Assembly (NCBI GenBank): GCA_002702205.1
Contig: NZYP01000012.1
Span: 1 to 5,859 of the forward strand
Source: Flammeovirgaceae bacterium
GTDB lineage: Bacteria; Bacteroidota; Bacteroidia; Cytophagales; MED-G16
Length of the DNA stretch: 5,859 bases
Reading direction: 5' to 3'
The notes beneath the pieces are model-generated. The model was not told where the DNA came from, did not search any database, and saw only the letters and a program-made list of their open reading frames with translations. Both the position numbers and the translations under genes were made by a program. Below, piece after piece: positions 1-5,859 of the stretch. Every line of letters starts with the position of its first letter. Positions within the stretch are counted from its first letter, which is position 1.

Positions 1-7
1 TCCGGGC
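1..7 (-). tRNA. possible 5' end of a second tRNA (tRNA-Leu?), cut by the window edge
   Basis: Read on the minus strand, the last seven bases of the window are GCCCGGA. This matches the 5' acceptor strand of many bacterial tRNA-Leu genes, for example E. coli leuZ, which begins GCCCGGA. It lies 10 bases after the discriminator base of tRNA-Gly, on the same strand, which is normal spacing in a tRNA cluster, and Gly-Leu neighbours occur in bacteria. Only seven bases are visible, so neither the fold nor the anticodon can be seen. The call is an inference from position and sequence. Confidence 0.35.
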
Positions 8-17
8 AAATAAAATG

Positions 18-89
18 AGCGAGAAATGGGATTCGAACCCACGACCCCAACCTTGGCAAGGTTGTGCTCTACCACTGAGCTATTCTCGC
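18..89 (-). tRNA. tRNA-Gly (anticodon GCC)
   Basis: The minus strand folds into a complete cloverleaf. The 7-bp acceptor stem is GCGAGAA/TTCTCGC. The D arm is GCTC-AGTGGTA-GAGC, the anticodon arm is CAACC-TTGCCAA-GGTTG, and the T arm has the loop TTCGAAT. The anticodon GCC (plus-strand bases 55-57) reads GGC and GGU glycine codons. The discriminator base is U (base 18), as is usual for bacterial tRNA-Gly. The bases after it are CAT, so the CCA end is not encoded and must be added by tRNA nucleotidyltransferase. The gene lies 72 bp downstream of mutS on the same strand and appears to have its own promoter. All stems pair and nothing suggests a pseudogene. Confidence 0.97.
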
Positions 90-103
90 TTTTACAATTT
101 TTC

Positions 104-118
104 AGGTCTGCAAATTTA
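104..118 (-). promoter_or_regulatory. candidate promoter of the tRNA-Gly gene (Bacteroidota -7 box)
   Basis: On the minus strand, bases 118-111 read TAAATTTG, an exact match to the Bacteroidota -7 consensus TAnnTTTG used by the primary sigma factor. Transcription would start near base 104, giving a leader of about 15 nt before the tRNA 5' end at 89, a sensible distance for a tRNA gene. The -33 element is weak: only a CTGTG-like stretch lies about 19 bases upstream, with no clean TTTG. No hairpin plus T-run terminator is visible between mutS and this site, so read-through from mutS is also possible. Confidence 0.5.
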
Positions 119-161
119 TAATTCTCTAAATGAAATCACAGTTAAAATTTTAAAAAAAACA

Positions 162-2771
162 TTATTTGCCTTTCAAAGCATTAATAATATCTATTACCTC
201 GTTAAGTTTTACTAGGGCCTGGACAGGATTAATACTGTTGATATCAGTACCATCCAAAGCCTTTTTAACCTTATCAAATTCAGGGTCATTATAATGAAGG
301 TCTAACTGGTTTGAAGATTCTAAAACTTTCTTATCTAACTTCTCTCTTATCTTATTTTTCTCCAATTTTTTTAGAATCTCATACGCCCTAATTAGTATTT
401 TATTTGGCATGCCTGCAATTTGCGCCACGTTTATACCAAAGCTGTGTTTAGATCCTCCCGCAACTAGCTTTCTTAGAAAAATTATTTCATTATTGATTTC
501 TTCGACGGACACATTATAATTTTTAACTCTATCAAGTTTTTGTTCTAACTGATTAAGTTCATGGTAGTGGGTAGCAAAAAGAGTTTTTGGTCTAATTGAT
601 TTCTGGTTATGAAGATACTCTACTATTGACCAGGCAATTGATATACCATCGTAAGTGCTGGTTCCCCTTCCGATCTCGTCCATAAGGACGAGACTCCTGT
701 CAGTGAGATTATTCATTATGCTTGAGGTCTCAATCATTTCCACCATAAAAGTTGACTCTCCTCTTGATATATTATCAGAAGCACCAACTCTTGTAAATAT
801 CTTATCTACTATACCAATACTGCTACTTTCGGCTGGGACATAAGAACCAATTTGACCTAGGATTACAATTAAGGCAACCTGCCTTATTATTGCTGACTTT
901 CCTGACATATTTGGTCCAGTAATAATTATTATCTGCTGCGATGAATTATCCAAATACACATCGTTGGGAATATAAAATTCATCCTCAGGAAGACTTTTTT
1001 CAATGATAAGATGTCTCCCCTTCTTAATTTCTATCTTGTGATTATCACTTATTATGGGTTTAGTTAATTTAGATTTTATAGCAACTACAGAAAAAGAGAG
1101 CAGGCAGTCAAGGTAAGAAACTGAGAATGAAATTTTTTGAATTATATCAACCTTTCTTGTAAGTTTGTCAAGAATCTTATGGAATAGAGATCTCTCTATA
1201 TCTAAAATTTTTTCATCAGCATTTAAAATTGTCTCCTCATATTTTTTTAATTCTTCAGTTATATATCTTTCAGCGTTTACTAGTGTCTGTTTCCTTATCC
1301 AACTCTCTGGAACTTTATCTTTGTGGGCATTTGTTACTTCAAGGTAGTACCCAAACACCTTATTGTAAGCTATTTTTAAAGAGCTAATTCCTGTTCTCTT
1401 CACCTCATCTTTTTGGATTTTAAGGAGTATGTCCTTACCATCATTAGAAATCTTTCTAAGGTCATCTAACTCCTGATTATAGCCATCGTTTATGACTTTG
1501 CCAGAGGAAAAGTTTAATGATGCGCTTTCGTGAATTGAATCATCAATAAAATCAATTATTTTTTTAAACTGAGGAAGGTTTTTTGACCAGGAATTAAATT
1601 CTTTTCTCTCTGAGTTTTGCAGTTGAAGTTTTAAATCTTCGACGGACTGTAAAGAGTTTTTAAGAGATATAAGTTCTTTTGGATTCGCCCGATTTAATGC
1701 AATTTTCGAAGAGATTCTTTCGATATCGGATATCTCATTCATAGACAATACGACTGAATCTCGCAGGTGATCATTTTCAATAAAACACCCTACATAACTC
1801 TGTCTTTTACTTATCTCATTTTTATCAAGTAATGGGTTGAGTATCCACCTCCCCATTAACCTTGATCCCATCGGGGTCAGGGTCTTATCAATTGTATCTT
1901 TTAGTGTTATTGAGTCCTCATGTAATGGGTTTATTAACTCTAGGTTTTTAACAGTAAACTTATCAAGCCACATAAACCTGTGATCTTCTATTTTGGACAG
2001 GCCAGTTATATTTCTTAAGTCATTATGTTCGGTTAACTCCAGATAGAAAAGGATTGCTCCTGCAGATATAATTCCATTCCTTTCCTCTTCTACTCCGTAC
2101 CCTTTGAGACTTTTTGTGTTAAAAAAAGAAATAAGTTTATCGTAAGAGTATCCAACTTTAAATATCCACTCATCTAAGCTAAAAATATTATTTCCATGAA
2201 ATTTGGATTCAACAAAACCCTTTTGAGATTTAGAGCAGATAATTTCTGAGGGGTTATATGTGTAGAGGAGCTTCTCAAGTTGGTCATAATTACAGTCACA
2301 TAATAAAAACTCACCAGTTGATATATCTAGAAATGATACGCCAAATTTATTATTGGAAACATGAACAGATGCAAGAAAATTATTTTTTCTTGAGTCTAAT
2401 ACATTATCATTTAAAGATAGACCTGGAGTCACCAACTCAGTTACCCCCCTCTTTACAATTCCTTTTGCTCTCTTTGGGTCCTCTAACTGATCACATACTG
2501 CAACTCTACATCCTGCACTTACTAATTTTGGTAGATAAGTCTCTAAAGAATGATGAGGAAAGCCAGCTAACTCTACATTTGAAGCAGCGCCATTAGACCT
2601 CTTTGTCAAAATGATACCTAGGATTTTACTTGCTTTAATGGCATCTTCCCCAAATGTCTCATAGAAATCACCTACCCTAAAAAGAAGCATGGCCTCAGGA
2701 TGCTTAGACTTGATGTCGTTGTACTGCCTCATGAGAGGAGTTTCCTTAGTTTTTTTTGGTGTATTAGCCAA
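162..2771 (-). CDS. mutS: DNA mismatch repair protein MutS
   Basis: MutS binds base mismatches and small insertion/deletion loops as a dimer. On ATP binding it becomes a sliding clamp that recruits MutL in the cytoplasm. At 869 residues it is slightly longer than E. coli MutS (853). The mismatch-reading motif GDFYETF has F36 and E38, the Phe-x-Glu pair that stacks on and contacts the mispaired base. The clamp domain carries the conserved FGYYLEVTNAHK block around residue 474. The ABC-type ATPase has Walker A GPNMSGKS at 619-626, the ESTFMVEM signature region, Walker B LVLMDEIGRGTST with D698 and E699, and the switch histidine H735 in ATHYHEL. Near the C-terminus, QLDLHY (822-827) resembles a sliding-clamp binding peptide, and NPVQALVKLNEV matches the usual MutS tail. 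The best start is TTG at 2771-2769. It keeps the KKTKETPLM stretch typical of Bacteroidota MutS, while the first ATG (M14) would remove it. Only a weak purine run (AAAGAA) precedes it. The gene is intact, with all key residues present. Confidence 0.98.
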   Translation of the reverse strand: MANTPKKTKETPLMRQYNDIKSKHPEAMLLFRVGDFYETFGEDAIKASKILGIILTKRSNGAASNVELAGFPHHSLETYLPKLVSAGCRVAVCDQLEDPKRAKGIVKRGVTELVTPGLSLNDNVLDSRKNNFLASVHVSNNKFGVSFLDISTGEFLLCDCNYDQLEKLLYTYNPSEIICSKSQKGFVESKFHGNNIFSLDEWIFKVGYSYDKLISFFNTKSLKGYGVEEERNGIISAGAILFYLELTEHNDLRNITGLSKIEDHRFMWLDKFTVKNLELINPLHEDSITLKDTIDKTLTPMGSRLMGRWILNPLLDKNEISKRQSYVGCFIENDHLRDSVVLSMNEISDIERISSKIALNRANPKELISLKNSLQSVEDLKLQLQNSERKEFNSWSKNLPQFKKIIDFIDDSIHESASLNFSSGKVINDGYNQELDDLRKISNDGKDILLKIQKDEVKRTGISSLKIAYNKVFGYYLEVTNAHKDKVPESWIRKQTLVNAERYITEELKKYEETILNADEKILDIERSLFHKILDKLTRKVDIIQKISFSVSYLDCLLSFSVVAIKSKLTKPIISDNHKIEIKKGRHLIIEKSLPEDEFYIPNDVYLDNSSQQIIIITGPNMSGKSAIIRQVALIVILGQIGSYVPAESSSIGIVDKIFTRVGASDNISRGESTFMVEMIETSSIMNNLTDRSLVLMDEIGRGTSTYDGISIAWSIVEYLHNQKSIRPKTLFATHYHELNQLEQKLDRVKNYNVSVEEINNEIIFLRKLVAGGSKHSFGINVAQIAGMPNKILIRAYEILKKLEKNKIREKLDKKVLESSNQLDLHYNDPEFDKVKKALDGTDINSINPVQALVKLNEVIDIINALKGK

Positions 2772-2793
2772 ATTCTTTAATATTTTAATTTAC

Positions 2794-2821
2794 TTTGTGC
2801 CAGGGATTAATTTTAATTTTT
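2794..2821 (+). promoter_or_regulatory. weak candidate promoter for the DUF1800-DUF1501 operon
   Basis: TTTG at 2794-2797 could be a Bacteroidota -33 box. Sixteen bases later, TAATTTTT at 2814-2821 is a one-mismatch version of TAnnTTTG. This would leave a leader of roughly 25-30 nt before the ATG at 2854. The spacing is one base short of the usual range, and the region is so AT-rich that such matches arise by chance. It is listed because a promoter for the rightward operon must lie in or near this 82-bp gap. Confidence 0.25.
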
Positions 2822-2825
2822 ATTT

Positions 2826-2853
2826 CAAAAATAATCTCTAGCGAACTTACAAT
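2826..2853 (-). promoter_or_regulatory. candidate promoter of mutS (Bacteroidota type)
   Basis: On the minus strand, 2833-2826 reads TATTTTTG, an exact TAnnTTTG -7 box. ATTG at 2853-2850 could be the -33 element, 16 bases upstream. Transcription would begin near 2819, giving a leader of about 48 nt before the TTG start of mutS. The -33 half overlaps the bases just before the ATG of the divergent DUF1800 gene. The -7 match is exact, but one such match is expected fairly often in AT-rich DNA. Confidence 0.35.
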
Positions 2854-4542
2854 ATGGTTAAACTATCTGAAAAAAAAAAGAAAGACTTTAGAAGAGATAA
2901 AGTTCTTAAACATGCCAATAAAATAGAGCCTGAATTTCCTTCTTTTATTGCTGGTCTTGATACTTATTCAGGAAATTGGAATTTTCAAATGGCAGCTCAT
3001 CTGCTCAGGAGAACAACAATCGGGCCTTCTATTGAAGAGATAAATCAAAGCGTTACAGACGGTCTTGATAAAACTTTAGAAAAACTCTTGGATGAAAAAA
3101 TAATTAATGTAGATCCGCCTATAAACTATCAAGATGAAGACGACCCCGAGACACCTCTAGGAAGTACATGGATAAACGCAGAGAAAAGAGTTGATGACTT
3201 CAAGAGAAAAAATTCTTATGCTGCGTGGAGAGTAGGTCAGATACTTGACAAAAACAAAGACATCTCTATAAGAGAGAATATGGTTCTTTTTTGGCAGAAT
3301 CATTTTGCAACTGAAGCCACAGTAATTAACGATGCCAGGTATACCTACTACATGCATGAAAATTTTAGAAATAATTTTTTGGGAGACTTTAAGCAGCTAG
3401 TGAAAACCATAAATATAGATCCTGCAATGCTCACATATCTTAGTGGCATATATAATGTCAAGGATGCCCCAAACGAAAATTATGCTAGGGAGTTGTTTGA
3501 GTTATTTACTGTAGGAAAAGGTCCAATAGATGGAGAAGACAGCTACACTTACTACACTGAATCAGATATTTTAGAGGCTTCTAAAATTCTTACTGGGTGG
3601 AGGGTCAAGAGAAATCATGTGGGAGAAGGAAGAGAGTACTTCACCTTAGATCGTCACGATACATCAACAAAAACTTTCTCGGAAAAATTCAGAAATAAAT
3701 CAATAAGTTCGAACGGTGATAAAGAACATGAGGACCTAATTGACTTAATTTTTGAAAACGATAGGGTCTCTGAGTTTATATGTGAAAAATTATATAGATG
3801 GTTTGTCTATTATGTTATTAACGACGAGGTAAAAAGCAAGATAATTAAACCTTTAGCTAAAACTTTTAGAGATAATAATTACAGAGTCAAGCCAGTGCTT
3901 CAACAACTATTCAGAAGTAACCATTTCTATGAAATGTACATAAGAGGTGCCGTAATAAAAAACCCTATCTCATTTAGTTTAGGATTTCTTAGGCAGTTTA
4001 CTTTGTACGGTTTTGATGAACTTGATGACTACGAAAAATATTATTATTGGAAAGCAAGGCATACTAATATTTCAGACCAAGGTCAAAATATTTTAGATCA
4101 CCCAAATGTTGCAGGATGGCCTGCATATTACCAAGAGCCACTATTTCATGAGTACTGGATAACGTCGGTAACTCTTCCAAACAGGACAATTCATATTAAG
4201 TATTACCTAGCAAACAATGGCGTTAGGGCATCTCAAACAGATAATACTGTCAGGGTAAAGTCAAAGCCTTTAACTTTAATTCAGACATTTGATAAACCTC
4301 ATGATATCGTGGGTATAGTTGATAAACTATGTGAATGGCTCCTGCCTGTTCAAAGTGAAATTTCACAAGATTTAAAAAATGATTTTGTAAATGTTGTTGT
4401 CGGAGAGAATCCCAATATATGGGAAGATGAATATAACGACTACATAAATGACCCCGACGATGAGAAGGAAGAATCATTAAATAAAAAACTTAGGTCGTTA
4501 CTAAAAGAGATATGTCTAATGCCTGAATATTATCTTAGTTAA
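2854..4542 (+). CDS. DUF1800 family protein, first gene of a DUF1800-DUF1501 operon
   Basis: This is a 562-residue member of the DUF1800 family, whose biochemical role is not established. The family blocks appear in order. AAHLLRRTTIGP (47-58) is the N-terminal signature. RENMVLFWQNHFATE (140-154) is the conserved FWxNHF block. NENYARELFELFTVG (207-221) is the most diagnostic motif. LTGW is at 246-249, and HPNVAGWPAYYQEP (416-429) is the C-terminal GW block. The end, MPEYYLS, matches the usual family terminus. The N-terminus is lysine-rich (KKKKDFRRDK) and has no hydrophobic stretch, so no Sec or Tat signal and no membrane helix is visible. A very acidic stretch lies around residues 515-540. 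The ATG start sits just upstream of the conserved region, with no Shine-Dalgarno sequence, as is usual in Bacteroidota. The gene abuts the DUF1501 gene, so the two are almost certainly cotranscribed. The family call is strong; any function would be a guess. Confidence 0.93.
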   Translation: MVKLSEKKKKDFRRDKVLKHANKIEPEFPSFIAGLDTYSGNWNFQMAAHLLRRTTIGPSIEEINQSVTDGLDKTLEKLLDEKIINVDPPINYQDEDDPETPLGSTWINAEKRVDDFKRKNSYAAWRVGQILDKNKDISIRENMVLFWQNHFATEATVINDARYTYYMHENFRNNFLGDFKQLVKTINIDPAMLTYLSGIYNVKDAPNENYARELFELFTVGKGPIDGEDSYTYYTESDILEASKILTGWRVKRNHVGEGREYFTLDRHDTSTKTFSEKFRNKSISSNGDKEHEDLIDLIFENDRVSEFICEKLYRWFVYYVINDEVKSKIIKPLAKTFRDNNYRVKPVLQQLFRSNHFYEMYIRGAVIKNPISFSLGFLRQFTLYGFDELDDYEKYYYWKARHTNISDQGQNILDHPNVAGWPAYYQEPLFHEYWITSVTLPNRTIHIKYYLANNGVRASQTDNTVRVKSKPLTLIQTFDKPHDIVGIVDKLCEWLLPVQSEISQDLKNDFVNVVVGENPNIWEDEYNDYINDPDDEKEESLNKKLRSLLKEICLMPEYYLS

Positions 4543-5859
4543 ATGAAAAGAAGAGAATTTTTAAAGAGATCTGTTCCGCTTACTGCGGCTCCTATTTACT
4601 TATCCGGAGTTCCTGTAAGTGCTATGACTGAGTCTTCTACTCTAGCAGCTCTTACCAATGCAGGTTCTGTATCTGACAGGTGTTTAGTTTTGGTTTTTCT
4701 CGATGGAGGTAACGATGGTTTAAATACATTAGTTCCCCTTGACCAGTATGATATATTAATGAGAGACGGGTCTGGCGGAGACTCGCAGCCACTCAGAAGA
4801 CCTGACTTAATGATTCCAAAGAATAAAGTATTACCTCTAAGTGGATTACCTGACACAGGGTTACATTCAAGTATGGATAAGTTTCAAACCTTGTTCGGTG
4901 AGGACAAGTTAAGCTTTGTGAGAAATGTTGGTTACCCTAATCCAAACAAATCTCATTTCAGATCTACTGATATTTGGAATTCAGCATCCGCATCAGACGA
5001 ATACGTTTACAGTGGCTGGTTTGGCAGATATCTAAGCAGCAACCACCCGTCATTCCCAGATGGATATCCAAACTCTAACTACCCAGATCCATTAGCTCTA
5101 TCTATAGGCAATACAGCATCAAATACATGCCAAGGTCCTATAATTAATATGGGAGTTTCCATAAAAAACTTAAACAACTTCATTGATATAAAGGAAGGGG
5201 GAACAAACACTCCTGATACACCTTACGGGCACGAGTTAGAGTATATAAGGACAGCATCAAACCTAACTAACGAATACTTTGATAGATTAGAAGAAGCTGC
5301 AGGAAGAGGTGGAAATGGTAATATAGAATACCCTGATTATAAACTTGCCGACCAACTTAAAATTGTTGCTCAACTTATAGCGGGCGGTATAAAATCTAAA
5401 ATATTTGTAGTGAGAATAGGTGGGTTTGATACTCACGATAACCAGGTAGAAGAGGGAAATCCCGAGACTGGAAGGCATGCACTGTTAATGGAAGAATTGT
5501 CTGAATCACTTTTCTCTTTTCAACAGGATATAATTCAAAGGAGCCTTGAGGAAAGGGTTTTAACTATGACCTACTCTGAGTTTGGTAGGAGAGTCTTTCA
5601 GAATAAGTCTTATGGTACAGACCACGGTGAAGCTGCACCAATGTTCTTTCTAAGTCCCTATGTAAACCCAAACCCTATCGGTTCTCTGCCATCACTGGAA
5701 TACATAGATAACATCGAGTATGAATATGACTTCAGGTCAGTGTATGGCTCTGTCCTCATGGATTGGTTTGGGGTTGATGAAGTAACAATCAAATCAATTC
5801 TATACGAAAACTTTCAATATATTCCGATTCTTACTGGAACTCAGACAAGTGTTGGAGAA
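4543..5859 (+). CDS. DUF1501 family protein with Tat signal (3' end cut by window)
   Basis: Translation from the ATG at 4543 stays open for 439 codons to the window edge, so the C-terminus is missing. The N-terminus KRREFLKRS has twin arginines (R3, R4) followed by x-F-L-K, the Tat export motif. A mildly hydrophobic stretch and a possible VSA cleavage site at 25-27 follow, suggesting a folded, probably metal-containing protein sent across the inner membrane. DUF1501 blocks are present: LDGGNDGLNTLVP (53-65), NVGYPNPNKSHFRSTDIW (128-145), GGFDTHDNQ (293-301), TYSEFGRRV (343-351), GTDHGEAAPMFF (358-369) and DFRSVYG (396-402). DUF1501 is related to the alkaline phosphatase/sulfatase superfamily. 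D54, D296, H298, D360 and H361 sit in motifs resembling its metal ligands, and TDHG resembles the DHG motif of sulfatases and phosphoglycerate mutases. The substrate is unknown. The start codon follows the TAA of the DUF1800 gene with no gap and no Shine-Dalgarno sequence, which suggests translational coupling. Confidence 0.93.
   Translation, partial: MKRREFLKRSVPLTAAPIYLSGVPVSAMTESSTLAALTNAGSVSDRCLVLVFLDGGNDGLNTLVPLDQYDILMRDGSGGDSQPLRRPDLMIPKNKVLPLSGLPDTGLHSSMDKFQTLFGEDKLSFVRNVGYPNPNKSHFRSTDIWNSASASDEYVYSGWFGRYLSSNHPSFPDGYPNSNYPDPLALSIGNTASNTCQGPIINMGVSIKNLNNFIDIKEGGTNTPDTPYGHELEYIRTASNLTNEYFDRLEEAAGRGGNGNIEYPDYKLADQLKIVAQLIAGGIKSKIFVVRIGGFDTHDNQVEEGNPETGRHALLMEELSESLFSFQQDIIQRSLEERVLTMTYSEFGRRVFQNKSYGTDHGEAAPMFFLSPYVNPNPIGSLPSLEYIDNIEYEYDFRSVYGSVLMDWFGVDEVTIKSILYENFQYIPILTGTQTSVGE
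4546..4623 (+). other. predicted Tat signal peptide of the DUF1501 protein
   Basis: Residues 2-27 contain a basic n-region with R3-R4-x-F-L-K, a modest h-region (residues 11-25, with interspersed Pro and Thr, typical of the low hydrophobicity of Tat signals), and a small-residue end V25-S26-A27. This makes periplasmic or surface location likely. The exact cleavage point is inferred. Confidence 0.7.

Noticed and set aside
18..89. tRNA gene as an integration (attachment) site
   Set aside because: No integrase gene and no duplicated tRNA 3' end were seen in the window, and the flanking gene is a housekeeping gene.
90..161. Possible terminator between mutS and tRNA-Gly
   Set aside because: Only a short AAAATTTT palindrome and an A/T run are present, with no GC-containing stem before a T-run on the minus strand.
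15..215. A 66-codon plus-strand reading frame that covers the tRNA
   Set aside because: It is the antisense of tRNA-Gly. The SNPRPQPWQGCALPLSYS-type peptide is a familiar artefact of translating the reverse strand of a tRNA gene.
2258..2596. A 112-codon plus-strand reading frame inside mutS
   Set aside because: It lies wholly antisense to the conserved N-terminal part of MutS and shows no recognisable domain or initiation signal.
2816..2832. ATTTTT/AAAAAT inverted repeat with a 5-base loop in the intergenic region
   Set aside because: The 6-bp stem is all A/T, so it is too weak to be a terminator or a convincing operator, and such repeats are expected in this base composition.
4596..4856. 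An 86-codon minus-strand reading frame opposite the DUF1501 start
   Set aside because: It is antisense to strongly conserved DUF1501 coding sequence and has no domain features.

Overview
The window looks like AT-rich chromosomal DNA from a member of the Bacteroidota, probably a marine-type Flavobacteriia. Four observations support this. MutS has a Bacteroidota-style N-terminus (KKTKETPLM before the mismatch domain). No gene has a clear Shine-Dalgarno sequence. Exact TAnnTTTG boxes, the -7 element of this phylum, lie upstream of the tRNA and of mutS. A DUF1800/DUF1501 gene pair is present, which is common in this phylum. The assignment is an inference from these features; no database search was made.

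Left part, minus strand (1-2771): a complete tRNA-Gly(GCC) lies at 18-89. On its 3' side, the first seven bases of the window may be the start of a second tRNA, possibly tRNA-Leu. Upstream of the tRNA, with its own likely promoter in the 72-bp gap, is a complete mutS, the mismatch-recognition ATPase of DNA mismatch repair. It reads from an apparent TTG start at 2771 to a TAA at 162.

Middle (2772-2853): an 82-bp, very AT-rich divergent intergenic region separates mutS from the right-hand genes. It holds a candidate promoter for each direction.

Right part, plus strand (2854-5859): a two-gene operon consists of a complete DUF1800 protein (562 residues) and, starting at the base after its stop codon, a DUF1501 protein that runs off the window end (439 codons seen). 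The DUF1501 protein has a twin-arginine signal and metal-site-like motifs of the alkaline phosphatase/sulfatase superfamily. The DUF1800 protein has no visible export signal. The two families travel together in many genomes, and their joint function is not established. This pair is the only part of the window with real potential for undescribed biology. The rest is housekeeping. No mobile element, CRISPR array, long repeat or integration scar was seen.
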